Shown here: positions 35,035 to 49,014 of the stretch, one piece after another | How positions within the stretch are numbered: position 1 is the stretch's first letter | Layout of the letters: the number at the start of each line of letters is the position of its first letter | Assembly (NCBI GenBank): GCA_026874595.1 | Contig: CM049310.1 | Span: forward strand, 81,516,556 to 81,580,555 | Direction: 5' to 3' | DNA length: 64,000 nucleotides | Origin: Sipunculus nudus | Taxonomy: Eukaryota; Annelida; Sipuncula; Golfingiida; Sipunculidae | Translations under genes and position numbers: made by a program | The notes under the pieces: model-generated | Database searches by the model: none | What the model was told of the DNA's origin: nothing | What the model saw: only the letters and a program-made list of their open reading frames with translations

Positions 35035-35276
35035 CCCTCATTGCCAGTTTAATTCGTGCATAAGTGACCGTAAAGTTGTGAATATTCCTTGATGACGCTC
35101 GAGGTTCCCGAGAAAAAAATCTAATCGATTCGTCCTTTGCCCATCGCCGAAAAACGCCCTGAAAATTTCATGAGCCTCCGTTGATGACTGCGTTTGTTTA
35201 TGCTGTGAACTCACACACACAGAAACAAACACTCGGACGGGAATAAATGCATGCCCTCCTAGCGGTGGCAATTATA
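35035..35276 (-). repeat. GTTTGTGTG-family repeat, copy 3
   Basis: Read on the minus strand it gives GGGCATGCATTTATTCCCGT, then GTGTTTGTTTCTGTGTGTGT and an AATCGATTAGATTTTTTTCT block, matching the first half of the 20516 copy. Confidence 0.5.
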
Positions 35277-36240
35277 CTAGTGATATTATTGTTTCAATAA
35301 AACTGACTGCATGCTTAATGGATATTTCTTGTTTTTCTAAACTGACGCTCCTGGCTTTCACCAAGTCGAGAAGGATGAAAGCCGCTAAAAATGCTGTCAG
35401 TAACCTGATACTTAAATGCCAATCAGAAAACGTTTAATACAGTCGCTTGTTTTTTGTCATACTAATTGTTCCCCATTAGTCAGTTACTAAAAAGGAAATA
35501 TCTGAGGTTATTTGGATCCTTGAGGCAAGTGTTAACTTAAGCGCACTTACTTAAATCCCTCTCCCTTTTAATTCAATTATTTCTACACTCTGGCTGAAAT
35601 AATGGAAATACTTGTAAAACCCCACAAGGCCATGATTGCTTTTAGATAATTATACCACATGTGCTGCCCTAACTAACTACATCGCATCAGCTATCGCCAG
35701 AGTGCAGAGGTTTGTTAATAACTTGAAAGTACATGTCCAAAGCTTACCTGGAATGCAGAACAATTGAAAGTGAAGTACCATTCATCAGACAACCCCCTGC
35801 TAATACTAGGCTTCAAAAAATACTCCCCGGAAAATAAAATTCGACTGTTGGCTAATGATTGCCGCCACCAGGAGAGCTATTACAAGTCTCTAATACCCAG
35901 AACCAGATGAGTTGTAGCTAACATGGGGACACTGATACCTAAAGAGAAGCAAGTCCATTATTACGGCACCGTCTAATTTTTTATTACAACAGAGTAAACC
36001 CGGATAAAATCCAGTATGTGATGTCTTTTTTCCAAGGTAGCTTTTCTATATTGCTTATTAGTGTGTTCTGATAGAATATTTCTTTAGAACTTGACCCGCA
36101 CGTGTTATTCTTTCGCCTCTCCTGATCCATTCATCACACGGCGTGACAGAAACAAAAATTATGTCAAATGTAAGGAGAAATACAGCACTTTCAGGATTAA
36201 AATCCTCGACAGTGTAAAAAAAACTAATGGTAGTAAATCC
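35277..36240. other. Noncoding DNA
   Basis: Nothing recognised. Confidence 0.5.
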
Positions 36241-36242
36241 CA

Positions 36243-36590
36243 TATCGCGCATTCCCGTTATCTTCGCTCTGTTCTAAAACTCACAGCGCGTGTAATCCTC
36301 GTAACCTTCGCTCTGTTCTAAAAACCCATAGCGTGCGAATTACCCGTAATCTTCGCTCTGTTCTAAAACCCATAGCGCGTGTATTCCCCGTTTTCTTCGC
36401 TCTATTCTAAAGCCCACAGCGCGTGTATTCCTCGTAATCATCGCTCAGTCCTAAAACCCATAGGGCGTGTATAACCCGTAATTTTCGCTCTGTTCTCAAA
36501 CCCATAGCGGGTGTTTTCCCCGTGATCTTCGCTCTGTTCTCAAAACTCACAGCGTGTGTATTCTACGTACTCTTCGCTCTTATAAAAAAT
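36243..36590. repeat. Minisatellite, about 8 units of 44 bp
   Basis: The unit pattern is TCTTCGCTCTGTTCTAAAAC then CCATAGCGCGTGTATTCCCC then GTAA. Units differ by scattered substitutions and start near 36261, 36305, 36349 and so on. Confidence 0.95.
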
Positions 36591-37125
36591 CCTCTCCAAG
36601 TATTTGAGAGCACCGGACGGAATAAGAACGCGATAATTATTGTTATATAAGTTAGCGGAAGTAGGGGCAAGTCCATAGTGCACTATGGACATAAAAAGTG
36701 ACAGTTTCAAATGATTCAAGGCATGGTTTTGATGAAGACTAGGACATCAAATTGCAAGTCTATTTGATCACGAGACTTACCCATGATTTGCTGGTGGCAC
36801 GACCAGTCTCACGACGGATTAGTGACGATCGATCAAAAGATCAGTCGTGCGACAAGTCGTAGCCATCAGTGTTGATCTTGGGAACAATCTTAAGCCAGAG
36901 TTTCACTACAAAACAATGGCCGATCATCGATCCTACCGATTATCGTAGCTGGACGCCAGACGGACTCCGGTGACGACCTTGCTGTTCACATATTGCCTAT
37001 TATCGCTCCCTCTTGAAAATGATTATACATATGCATTTATTATATTTATCATATTTATTATGACATCAGCCGAAAATGAGATGCGACACGGGATTATCGT
37101 TGAGACATGCTAATTTTTTTTTGGT

Positions 37126-37508
37126 GGAGGTAACCGCCTCCATTTTTTAATGCTTCCTTAACTAATTATAATTAAGTACATCTGGATTCGGACTACGTGA
37201 CAGGGAAGTATCACACGCTTCCTCTCATTTTATATCCTGGCGTTAACTAGCCCCGGTGACTACTGCACCTGTGGGCCCTGGGTGTGTAATCGACCCCATT
37301 GCTGGGTAATACCATCGAGGGGCCCCCGATAGGTGCATTCGTTTGTGAATGAAACACAGCCGTTGGGCACGGTCTTTCCATTAAGCCTGCAGAGCACACA
37401 TCCTGGTTTGGGGTCGACCGTGAAAAATCTCACCGCCTCGGCTGAGATTCGACCTCATGATCTCCCGGCTTTGAGTCCTGCGTTCTACCCCTGAGCCACA
37501 GAAGCCGG
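37126..37508 (-). mobile_element. tRNA-derived SINE, family S2 copy B (best preserved)
   Basis: The minus strand reads TGGCTCAGGGGTAGAACGC (A-box region) and AGGTCGAATCTC (B-box region), spaced as in a tRNA, followed by the S2 body. The distal end has GGAGGTAACCGCCTCC, a short palindrome. It lies inside a GGTGG/CGAC-rich stretch (36.79-38.07 kb) that may be an older MITE. Confidence 0.75.
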
Positions 37509-38159
37509 TGAGAAATGCTGTTTACACTACTCGACAATCGCTCCGAAATGCCGAATTTTTTGGGTAAATTCGACTGTCGTGTGGTAAAGTCCCGTCTATA
37601 GTGACCACTGACCAATCATTCCACTGATCAGTTTGACCAGCGTCCAGTCGTTCAACTGGTAGTGCAGCTGCAGGCATTCGTTCACCAGGGAAAACTACTC
37701 GACGAAAATTTCTGATCTACTATACTATAGAAAGAAAATCAACCGGGGAAGGGAGCTGGAAGCAGCTGTTGTTGCCGCTCTAGTTGTAGCCGAGCCAGCA
37801 TTAACTAGAGTGAACGCGGTGGCGCTAGCTAATCACCCTTTTTGGCATTCTGAGGTTATCCGCCAGACTGAAATAGCCCTAGAACGCAATGAAATCATTT
37901 GCTGAGCTGTTAGCACGACAAAGAGTAAGGTTGTACACCAAAAAGGGAGAGATCTCGACAAGTCGCAATACTGGTCACAAGACCGCACAACTGGTGGCGC
38001 CCTCAACCGTCAGGTGGCACGAAAAGATGCACGACGAACCAGTTGTAGCAAGATGATGCACGACTGGTGGTGCGATAACCTAAGACTGGTCGGAAAACCT
38101 TTTTGCAAGCTACTAAAACCTTAACATTTTCAAATCAGTAGCATCCTATCATGTTATTT

Positions 38160-38425
38160 TTGTATCCTGATGTCACCTACACCCGGTGTCTACCGCACCT
38201 GCAGTTCCTGGTTGTGTAACCACCTCATTTTTGGGTCATATCACCGGGGAATCCCAAAAGACGCACTCGTTTGTGGGTGATGCACGGCTGTGGGACGCAG
38301 CCTTCTCATTAAGCCTGCAGAGCGCTCACCCTGGCAGGGGACCGAACGTGAATTATATCATGTTTGTCGACAACGATTTGAATTCACGACCTCTCAAGAT
38401 TCAGTCCCGTGCTATGGAATCTAAT
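38160..38425 (-). mobile_element. tRNA-derived SINE, family S2 copy C
   Basis: It shares GACGCACTCGTTTGTG, CATTAAGCCTGCAGAGCGCT and ACCTGCAGTTCCTGGTTGTG-like blocks with copies A and B. The B-box region is decayed. The 101-residue plus-strand frame here is a shadow. Confidence 0.65.
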
Positions 38426-38429
38426 TTCA

Positions 38430-39744
38430 CATCACTTCTTGTGCCTACCAATTGGTATATAGAAATATTCTCTATTTGTTCAAGAAAATAGGACTGCAAA
38501 ATTCTCTCCAAAGACGAAATCTCATGGAGAATATTCACTGTCGAAGCAAGAAAGTTGTAACAATTACTGCCGCTCCGGTCAATTACCGAAAACTGAAAGA
38601 TGCGGTGACCTTTAAACAGGGAGTGTAGCCATCAATACTATATACCACCTGTTGTAATAGCTGTTCTTTTGCCAAATTTAAACTGAGGTCTTCATAGAAA
38701 AAATCTACCTATCCTGGCCAATGATGGCACCAAGGTCAGACAGCTTGACATTTAACCAATATCCCCAGAGCTCGATCGCAAATCATCCCAGATTACACGA
38801 GCAAAATGTTGAGCTCTTAGACTAAGCTGACGCGACCAGGACAGTGGAACCAAATAAAGAGAAACTACAGGAGGATGAAGTAAACCTTATAGGAGGCCAT
38901 CTCAATAGGAGTTGCTGTCCATTAAGCAGTTATTGTCCTCTTATCCTAGGAATAAAAGAAAAAGAAAAAAAAGTAATATTCACGTTGAGTAGAAAAATTA
39001 ATCTCACAAAATAATTTTAATTACTGAACCCTAAATGATGTAGATTTTGCTTTACCATTATACAAGTTTTGAGAAGAAATAAACGGAAAGCTTCTAGAGC
39101 AGAATTTATATGTTTGTGGAAAATATTTGTGATTAGCATTCTGTGCGAAAGACTGAAAATAAAAACATGTCTCAGTAAACGCATTGCGTTTGAGTGGTTT
39201 ATTTCAAGAACAGTTTTGCACCGTTTGGTACAATATCAATATTTCTTGTGGTTAATTTTACGGTGCCTGAAGGACGTCTTCTCGGTCAACAATCACACAT
39301 TATCATGTTGAGACTGCAAGGTTTCTTTTTAAAGACGCTCTCTGTAGAATAAGAAAGCATATAACTTTTTTTAAATGTATATTTTTTTTTAATTTTTGAA
39401 TGGTAAACAGCCAGTAACAGTAAGTCACATCAGTTCACTAAAAGGTGGCTGACTATTACTGGGTGCTTAAAATAAAAATTTAAAAAATATTAACAAGACA
39501 AATGGATATATATAAAAATGAATGAAGAATTCTAACATATTTATACCAGTAGCAAGAACATTATTCCCGGTTCAGAATTATATACTTTATGGGGTCTAAT
39601 ATGAATAACAGTAACTATTGGACTGATTGTAGATGAAATGGATTTCATGCCAAGTATTCTACTTTAATAGGCTTGTTATCTCATATACGACCAGGAATGC
39701 AAAGTATTAAAGTCGGCTGAGTCTGACAGCGTCGGTTATATCTA

Positions 39745-39804
<60 letters not shown>

Positions 39805-42800
39805 GAGTGCATCTTTCGGCAGTTCTTTGATGTAATGCAGATGAGTGAAATGAGGATGATTACACATCCAGGAACCGCGGGTTGGGTAGTCATAGGGTCC
39901 AGTTGACACCAGGAAATAAAAAAGAGGAAACGTGTGGTAGTGTCCTTTCACATAGTCCAAAGCTAAAATGGAATTCTGCAGATTTACAAGTTTAGATTAG
40001 ATATCATTAAAAAATTAAGGGTGTTAACCTTAACAAAAAATATCATAAGTATTGATTGTGTTGTTGGCATCTACAAACCTCCACCAGAATCCTCTAAATT
40101 TTCTTACACGATCTTGTGTTTGAAAGAAGATAAATCTATTTGGGTAAAGATTTACTCAAATACGAAGCTGTCACGAAACGCTTGAGATCTAAGAAAAAAA
40201 TTCCTCACCCAACCTCTTTGGGCCCAAGGTGCTCAACTGACCAAATAATTCACAGGTTTGGCATGTCTGTGCATCGGACGCAAGTAATCTGTTATTTACA
40301 CACACAGCAGCACTTCGGTATCAGCTACGTATTGCTCATAAAACGCACTTGAAAATGACGAAATAGCCGTTGAAAATGATGACGTATTGTACCAAAGCCA
40401 CTTACTGTTGCCGCACCAGTTTATGAAAATTGCGCCCAGGGTGAACTCTCATGCTTTATATTTTCAGATACAACGTTTTTATGAAGGATATGATAAAAAA
40501 AAATGGAAAAATCCGCACGTGATGGGTAAGGCTAATTTTTATGCAACTAAAGAATGCTTCTTTAAATAGTGTCACGCTTCAGGAACACAAGTTCACCTTG
40601 AGGGTAGCAGAACAAACGTTACCCCTAAAACCTAGTCTTGGGCAATGGAACCACACTCTGTCTCAATGGTGTTTAGTACTTAAAATAAAAATTAGTGTTA
40701 TGGTCACAGAATACCTGCAAAAAATAATCATTTCTTCATTTATAATTAACCTAACCCTCCGAAAAAAAATTATTTCCAATTCGCAAATCACTTTTTTTGG
40801 GTAAAGTTGCCATACGAAAAATAAAACCAACCAACTAAGGGAAAAACATATCTTAATAGAAGTGGAATACAACGAAATTCAACCGTTAGTTTTCTCTGTT
40901 GAGCCTAGAACTTTCACCCCTAACGTCCACTACCTATTCACTTGGCTATGTCTTACACGGAAATACCTTTATTTATCGCATATACTTTACCCTGATATAA
41001 CCCAAGTATTAATCATGGCGGTGTCTAGAGCAAGGCCCCAGTGACAAATACACCAAGTGACCCTGGCCTGCCCGCTGTGGCCTTGGCGTCGGTATTCAGC
41101 ACATAACTCACGGTTTGCAGTATACAGTTTAACATTTATTTACGTATCTACAAAACATTTAGGGTTGTAGGTTAACCAAACATGATTGGACCTCCCGAGA
41201 CCCCCTGTGACATTTTAATATTTTACAGACGTAAAACTATTGTTCTTTGTCTGCAACTTTTTTCTTACATTTTTCGAATTTGTAAACACGGTGCCTAAAA
41301 CACTATCTTTACCCTTGAAAAACTGACCAAACGGGTAGACCTTTATCTCCTGTGGCCTTGTTTTTGATGACACCATAGAAATTTATTCAATGTAGTCCAG
41401 CATCAGTTGGCTAAGATACATAAAAAATTGAAAAACAGGATAAATACACGAGGATCTTTTGTACAAAATGCATCATCAATTTAATTTACCTACTTCATGT
41501 TAACTATTATATCCTATTCCAATTTGTTTGACCATTTTATTCTGCAATTTTCTCATTTGTGAAAGTCATTTTATCATGTTTTAAGAGGAACCCTTACTGT
41601 TTAAATACACTGTTATAGAATGAAACATATCATGTAGCCTACATATACCATAAAGTAACCATTCATATGTAAAAAAAAAATATTTATTTTGGCCTAAAAT
41701 ATACAATACACGTAACTGCTCTAAATTTCGTTAGGTTTTACAATGCTATACCTTCATTATGTTAAACATGTTGATGGAAATAAAATCTTGTTTGAATACG
41801 TTTGAGTTTTCCTCTTGAAAATCTGAAGTCTCTATTAAATTGAGCTGACATTTAAACTGCTGAACTGTATTGAAACATCTCCTTAAAGTCTCCTCTTCCA
41901 GTCTAACTTTGACTGACAAGCCTTTTACATTTGGAAAAGGAATAATAAAGTAATATTTCTTCCTAAATCATGATATCACCTTGTCCTTTAGACTGCACGT
42001 GGGTTATATAAAGACTGACTAATAAAACCAATAGCATCCATAGTTCTGTGGACTCCAAACGTAACCTTTAAATTAATTGAAGTCACTGGTATGTGAAGTC
42101 TGAGAAGATAGTTCAACAAAGGGTTAAACGACCAATCTAAGTAAATCCAAAAATACTTCGCAGTTATCAAATGAAACCTTTAAAATATATTAGGGAACGT
42201 CAAAATATCGGTATGGTCTGCGCGCTTGGCAAACAAGGCCATTTATATTTCAGTCTTTGGACTCAATGAATCACAATTGTTGGCAATCTGCATATTTTAT
42301 AAAACGGAAGCTTTTTTTTCTGATTTTACAGAAGAGTCAGGTACATTAACATGAAACGTTTTCACCATGAATATAACATTGCATGCGGATGATAGAGGCC
42401 CGCATCTAAATTTTAAATAAATGTTTGTATTTGTGTTTAAGTGATTATAACAACAGAAATGATAGATCTCATGTTACCTACAACCCACGGATATCTCCCA
42501 AAGATCACGTGACGACAACACGTGACTATTGTTGCATGGACTCGTAGGATCAAGACATACTTTGCAAAACTGAAAGTTGATTCGGGCAATTGTTCTTTCC
42601 GTGTCTTCTACAAGCGTGCCATTCCTAGATACTATTAATTCTCTCTCGGGTGAAGAAGGGCAGGGTATATTTTAAAGATTATTTATACAGCTTCACACAC
42701 ATGTAATTAAAGGTAGCCCTTCAGGATGATTATGTTGGAATTTTTTGACTATGAGGTCACGTTTTTCTGGTACCAAATATTTGTCTTATATTTTTGATGG

Positions 42801-44870
42801 TGTGGTCTGTATACAGTCTAGATGTAATTCCGCTTGTGTGGATTTTAGTGAGGGTATAGATATGATTTTTTTTAGAAATTTTGATCTTTTCAGATAAAAT
42901 ATGGTTAAATGATCTTGACTGTAATTTGAAATGCAGAAAGAAATCACATTATTATACGATGTAGTTTTAAATTAATGCGTGATTGCTATAAAGAGGAACA
43001 AACATTTTTTTCTTCTTCAAATACAGAAATCAGTTTCATTCCGAATGAAACATAGTATTAGATTGTCTGCCCCTAACAGATATATAACGGAATGTTTGCA
43101 AACTCGCACCAGAGTGTGTATGAGGTGAGTATATAGTGTGTATAGCTTTGACATTATTATCAATATTATGATCAATAAAACTCGGTTTTTCACTCACAGG
43201 CATAAAGGTTTTTCATTTTTGAACTGGACAAATCTAGACTCACAGCTGCTCAGATTTGGGGTCAATACACATTAAAATACCCTTAAGAGTGGAGACATAA
43301 TTGTTATTTTTATATCGATATTTCGGCCAAGATTTATTTTGTTAGATCAGGTTTATTAGGTCCCGTGGAAATAAATATAAACATTCGAAGACGATTTTTA
43401 TTCTTTTTTCTATTTTCATTTCTTATTTTTAATTATCTACTGTCTGTATTTAGGCCATATTTTCATAAGGCTGATTTTCCAACCTGACAACTTTTTAGAA
43501 AAATAGATACATGTGACAGATTATACCTGATACTTCTGATATCCTTTCTCTCTGGCCACATCAATAATGTGCGAAATAGATTCCGTTATAACTCTGCATA
43601 TATATCAGTAATCTTCTCTCATGTTTGTTAATTTTCTGAACTCAACAATATAGGATTGGTGTCTATTGCAGTGCAGTTCTTCCATATGACTTTCGGTATG
43701 TCTGAAAGTAGGCCCTATCGTCAACACAATATAAATCGTGTATTGACAGAAAACGAATAGAACATGTCATAATTGGAATTCATCATGGCTTCCGCATGGT
43801 AGCAAAGGCAGCTGACAGGACCATTAAGATTCATTAAACACCCTGCACGCACATAAGAATGGATAGCAAGACTCCCATTTTGTATACCCAGAACACGAAC
43901 GTATGAATGGGTTATTAACGTAGGGGTTAACAAGTGTTAATATTTATAACAAGGTCCCGAGTCTGTTATATTGATCGCGTAACTTCGTCAATCAATCAAT
44001 CTTCAAATGCCTACGTTTCGATAGATGTCAGAATCCCAACCTGTCAGACAGACATCTAAATGATTTGTTTCATGAAAGGACTTATCACCTGAAGGCCAAT
44101 TACATTAACAACATATGATGCCGGAAATACAAAAATATGCTATCAACTGATTATTGATACCTACTCTTAGAAGCTTTAATTCTGATTTCCTTGGCCTGTC
44201 TTTTAACCCCGGCCCTCTTGCAATGTTTACAGGATCTAGTTTCCAAACGTCGAAATAACCACTCGACTTCTCGAAATTATACTTCAGTTCTCGAGATGAT
44301 ATTTCGAGATCTCGACAGTTTTGTGTTGTAACAGGCATTTTATATACCTACCTAAAGTGTTTCCTTTGCATGCGGCCGGCAGGTCGATCAGGTATCAGTA
44401 GAGCGAGGAGTAGTGTTAGCCACACAAATGCGGCTGGCCAGGACAAAAAGACGGCTGACTTTAGCAGTATACTGAGTTTCGTGATTCGGCTCGGCTTGCA
44501 AAATGTCGGCTTGTTTAAGCTGACCTGAAAGCCTATTCATATGACGGTGTTACAGAGTACCCGTTTTCTTTAAACACGTTATCTTTATTACATGTGACAT
44601 ATTGCATCAATTTTACATTTAACTAGTTTGTGATTAGATACCGAGTACAGTTACTTTATACTGATGGTTTCACAAGCCAACATTTCATACTTAATAATCA
44701 CAGCGTTTCCTGTCATTTCTCAAGAAACAAAAAATATCAAATGCTGAATTTTGTTTCGGGTATTTTTAATTGTAAAATATTTTGTATCAGTGTTATCTTA
44801 AACCAAACTGAGCTGCACAAACAAACCTGGCAGCGCAAAATGGCTGCGGCACCGGGCTCTAGAGTGCATA
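38430..44870. other. Long noncoding stretch
   Basis: Apart from the (AT)n tract at 39751-39802 and TCGAGAT words at about 44254-44320, I recognise no gene, RNA or repeat in this 6.4 kb. Short frames lack domain features. Exons of a gene with large introns cannot be excluded by eye. Confidence 0.4.
39751..39802. repeat. (AT)n microsatellite
   Basis: About 52 bp of perfect AT. Confidence 0.95.
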
Positions 44871-44877
44871 TTTGCAA

Positions 44878-45382
44878 GATGGATTATGTGGCGTCAATAA
44901 ACATAACATATCGACCCGTTAGCTGTGTCACATCATATGTATGTACGACCAGCATTCTTCTTAGTTTATTAGATGAAGCTTCAATCAAGGCCCACATACT
45001 TGGGGATTTAAGACTTCCCCTTTGAAGAGAGATTATTAAAAGTTGGCTTTATCTATAAAAAGTAATATGGAAACTTTTGGAAGAGCTTTTGTCTAAGCGC
45101 AGGCGTCAGGCAGATTATCCAGTAGATAATCTGTAACCCTGACCCGCCTGTCCGTAACCGCCTATCGATCATGCACCCTTCCACAAGTGGTGATTTCTTT
45201 CCAAGACTAACCTTTTCCTGTTGAAACCATTGGACGGCCCGGACCACTCGTCTCTACTGTCAAACTTTAAAGAAAAAAAATTATAAATTATGATAAGAGT
45301 CTCTAAATATGAAAGCCGGCGCCCAGCAGTTACATAGCTACAGTTAGGCTATAACAGAAAATGATGAAACCAATAGAGTTAT
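44878..45382 (+). repeat. Long inverted repeat, left arm segment 1
   Basis: This segment matches the reverse complement of 55236-55709 over its whole length, for example ATGAAGCTTCAATCAAGGCC, CTTGGGGATTTAAGACTTCC, GAGGCGTCAGGCAGATTATC-type and GACGGCCCGGACCACTCGTC blocks. Identity is roughly 85 % by eye. No coding sequence of its own is recognised. Confidence 0.9.
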
Positions 45383-45459
45383 ATGTATCAGTTACACTCA
45401 TTTAATTAACATTAAAAATGTTTTTTAATTATCTCAAATCATTGTCCAGGCGATACAGA

Positions 45460-46115
45460 TTAGTGATTTTTTTCTTTGCTATCGTAACGCATATTGGTTA
45501 GTGGATTGATCTCTGTCATCAATTTTCCTATCAATGTATCTCCCCAACTCTATCAAACGCTTTTATGTTATATGCTATTCGTTTCATTAATTAAAACACA
45601 CATAAATAACTACAGACTTTACAGTTGCGCTTTATAGTGATAGTGTGATGTAGATTGCACGCTTCACATAAACCTCCTAAATCTTCGTGTTTCCATCCAT
45701 CTCTGGCGGTTAGTATGAGTCATTTAGATAGTACCTGACGCATTGTATATTTTTCTTGGTGACGAATTGCGCAGTAACACTACAAAAGACTATTTTCTCG
45801 AACCGACGCCCGGGTTATATAGTCTTTTTAGTTCCCCTATGGGAAATTTATAGTGAAGCCCGTACAGAGACAAGGGACAAAGCAGCAAGTCAAACATTTA
45901 TTTCTTTAACCAGTCCTTAAAGGAACAGATTTTAATGTAACGCAGTTCCATTTGAATTATTTTTTTGGGAATAAACAATCCAGTTCTTCGTGTCTTAAGA
46001 TAATTTTCTAGCATTATGCGTTTCTATTTTTCAGGTGTTGACATAATCCAACAATCCATCTTCGAATATTCAAACCGTAGAGGTCTATATCTATTCAGGT
46101 CTTCTTGTGATTTTT
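45460..46115 (+). repeat. Long inverted repeat, left arm segment 2
   Basis: It matches the reverse complement of 48270-48965, for example CTCTATCAAACGCTTTTATG, CATCCATCTCTGGCGG, AGTCATTTAGATA and TGACATAATCCAACAATCCA. It follows segment 1 after only about 78 bp. Confidence 0.9.
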
Positions 46116-47100
46116 CTAGACCGTATTGTTACTACAAAATAATGACACATGGTAATAGCTTTCCTCTGTTTCATGTTTTTCCATCACAGAACTAAATATA
46201 AATATTCAGCACGCATGTTAAAATGTTTTAGGTTAAACAGACAGAGAACAGATACGTGCTCTCAGGGCAAGATATTAATATTTATACCGTTGTTGGATCA
46301 ATAGTATTTTATACATGATTAGATAAAAATTGCATGTAAAATCTCTTTTAATGCAGCGGGGAAGCTTATGTCGGCCAGGAATCTTTTATCTGCCTCACGT
46401 TTATATAAAACGTATTATGGTCGGACACGATTATTATTACCACGTTTCTGCTTTGCATGGTAAGTGTCACAGTTTCTTAAGTGTCGTGAGACGATCGCAA
46501 AATCACTTTTTGTAGCCTTTAAGCTTACATTTTTTTTCTCTACGGCAGACTGCGTCTCATTTGTAGTCCAAGATGGACTTGCAAACCGTATACATATGCA
46601 GTTTGAGTTATGATTAAAATGTGATACATAAATTCACAAACAAAATAGTTCTACTCATTCACCGCTATCGTTTTTCGTTTGGAAAAAAATGAACTAAATG
46701 TTTGGCTGATTATTTACACCATTTAAAGAACTGAAGCGAACTTTTAAATTTGTTCCTGGCAATCTTGCAAAATCAATATATTTACTCTCTTGCAACATCC
46801 AAGCTCCTACAATTTTATGGTTTGGGTGAAGTGCCAGAAACTTTATTCCGCTTTCAACTTTGCCGATATGTTTACTTGCCAACAAACTCTTTTGGTAGAT
46901 AGATTTTTTTCACGATCAGGTCACATCTGTGTTGATTTCTGGTCTTCTTATTCTTTTGACTGAAAAGAACCTGGAAGTTCTCATCCCAAGTGGTGTGACA
47001 TACAGGGTGAGACCTTGTATATCTATGCCAATCATTCAAATATGCCTGTATCGGAGGGGGGAGGGCCCGTATGATTTTATATATTTTTTAGTATTCATTC

Positions 47101-47240
47101 ACTCCTGGGACGAGAGAGCGCACCACTGTCGTAAAGACATTTGCCAAGGAGATTTGCACAGGTGGCGGTCAGAGCGGGACGCGTGCCCACAATCTTGCGG
47201 TTACAAGTCCAGCGCCCTATCAATAACGCCACCACGCTCC
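47101..47240 (-). mobile_element. tRNA-derived SINE, family S1 copy 2
   Basis: On the minus strand a tRNA-like head (GGTGGCGTTATTGATAGGGC) precedes TTGTAACCGCAAG and a body ending near GTGCGCTCTCTCG-type sequence. It aligns with 59135-59273 (minus) and 2803-2970 (plus). Confidence 0.6.
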
Positions 47241-47955
47241 ACAGTTTTTATTCTGAGAATCAAAATACTAGCATCTTGCAACATCTGACATCCGGGTTTT
47301 AGTGTGAATGCAAAATGGCAACCCCATTTGCGGTTTCGAGAAAATGCAAGAAATAAGTCTGTCAGGGTTTGATAAGGGGCGGCGATGTGACCTGATTGCG
47401 AACAGAATATAGGGTCTGCTAAAACGCGGATAATCCGCGGAGAGATGGAGAATTTGCGATGAATTTGCGAAGAATCTCCAACTTTATTACTCTTAACATA
47501 TTTGTGCACTGTTTAACGACCGAAAAAATTAAAAAATCTGTACATTATTAAGCATTTTATGCTTAACAATGAAGACTCACCACGCAAAATCTAATACTCG
47601 TCTGAATCATCGGCTGGCACTGACATATCTTTAGACGAAACCGCAAAACACCCAATATATTTCAACAGTTTATTGTGAAAACCATAACAAAACCATGCAT
47701 GTGTATCAGATTTACAGTTGGTGAACGAAATATCTAATATGAAAAATAAATCGGAATTTTACCTACATTTATTGATAGACAAAAAAAATTTCACCATTTA
47801 TAGTGTATAGACCCAATTTACATGCACAAATAAAAACTGAAACACAAACAATCGACTTTACACACTTTACATACAAACAAAGATTGCCCTTTTTAGCTAA
47901 TGAATCAACTTGGCAGTATGATTAAATAAATAAAAGAAAAACCTAGTAAATATAT

Positions 47956-48223
47956 TGTTACAGAACCCAACAACAACACATCACGTAGGCGTGACGAGCA
48001 TAATTTTTGTTATGGAGATACAAAAAATCAGATTCTGCAACACTAGGCAGCTTGATATGTCTGGGGGAATGAATAAAGAAGTCAGTGGTTTTTGTTAACA
48101 AATAATTATAATTTATTCATAAAATAATCCTAACATTACAATACTCTAAATCAATACAACTACTTAGTATAACAACAGTAAAGCAGAAAATCAATACAAA
48201 TACACAGTTACAGCGACAGTAAG
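47956..48223 (+). mobile_element. TGTTACGG-ended interspersed repeat, copy 2
   Basis: It starts TGTTACAGAACCC and continues CAGATTCTGCAACACTAGGC, GGGGGAATGAATAAAGAAGT and CTAAATCAATACAA, as in the 4681 copy. Near its right end the AATCAATACAA segment is duplicated. Confidence 0.65.
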
Positions 48224-48269
48224 TCCTTTTTTACCATGTGTCATTATTTTGTAGTAAAAAAACGGTCTA

Positions 48270-48965
48270 GGAAAACACTAGATAACCTGAGATATAGAAT
48301 TATACGGTTTCAATATTCGAAAATGGATTGTTGGATTATGTCAACGCCTCAAAATAGAAATGCAGAATGCTAGAAATTCACTTTAGACACAAAGAACTGG
48401 TTTTTAATCTAGGGATTTTTTTTTATTCCCAGACAAATGATTTTAATGTAGGTGCGTTGCATCAAAATTTGTTCCTTCCAGATATCGTTGGAGAAATAAA
48501 CGTTAAACTTGCTGCGTTTTCCCTTTGTCTCTGTACAGGCTTCCCTGTGAATTTCCCAAAGGGGAACTAAAAGACTATATAGGCCAGGCGTCGGTTGGAG
48601 AAAATGGTCTTTTGTAGTGTTTCTGAACAATTCATCACCAAGAATTAATACAATGCATCAGGTAATATCTAAATGACTCATGTTACCCGCCAGAGATGGA
48701 TGCAAGCGCGAAGATTTGGGAGGTTATATGAAGCGGGTAATCTACACCACACTGCCTTGTAAATCGAAACTGCAGGACTTTGACATTATTAGAAAAACGT
48801 CTCTATTTATTTATGTTGTATGTATGTTTTAATGAATGAAACGATTCACCGATAACATAAAAGCGTTTGATAGAGATAGGGCGATATATCGATATGAAAA
48901 TTGGTGCGAGGAAAGATCCAATAACAAGTATGCGCTAAAATAGCCCCCAAAAATCTCACTAATAT
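48270..48965 (-). repeat. Long inverted repeat, right arm segment 2
   Basis: Reverse-complement partner of 45460-46115. Small indels separate the two copies, for example in the stretch around 48400-48430. Confidence 0.9.
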
Positions 48966-49014
48966 ACGGTAGGTGATTTAGGACACACAAAAAATATTTA
49001 TCTCTAGATCTCCA

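Larger units (their letters stand above)
46116..48269. other. Spacer of the inner inverted repeat
   Basis: About 2.15 kb between the inner arms. It holds a SINE (47101-47240) and a TGTTAC-ended repeat copy (47956-48223) that stops just before the right arm. No gene recognised. Confidence 0.6.

Noticed and set aside
44630-45025. 131-residue plus-strand frame
   Set aside because: It crosses the outer boundary of the inverted-repeat arm, and the arm's partner copy does not preserve the frame.
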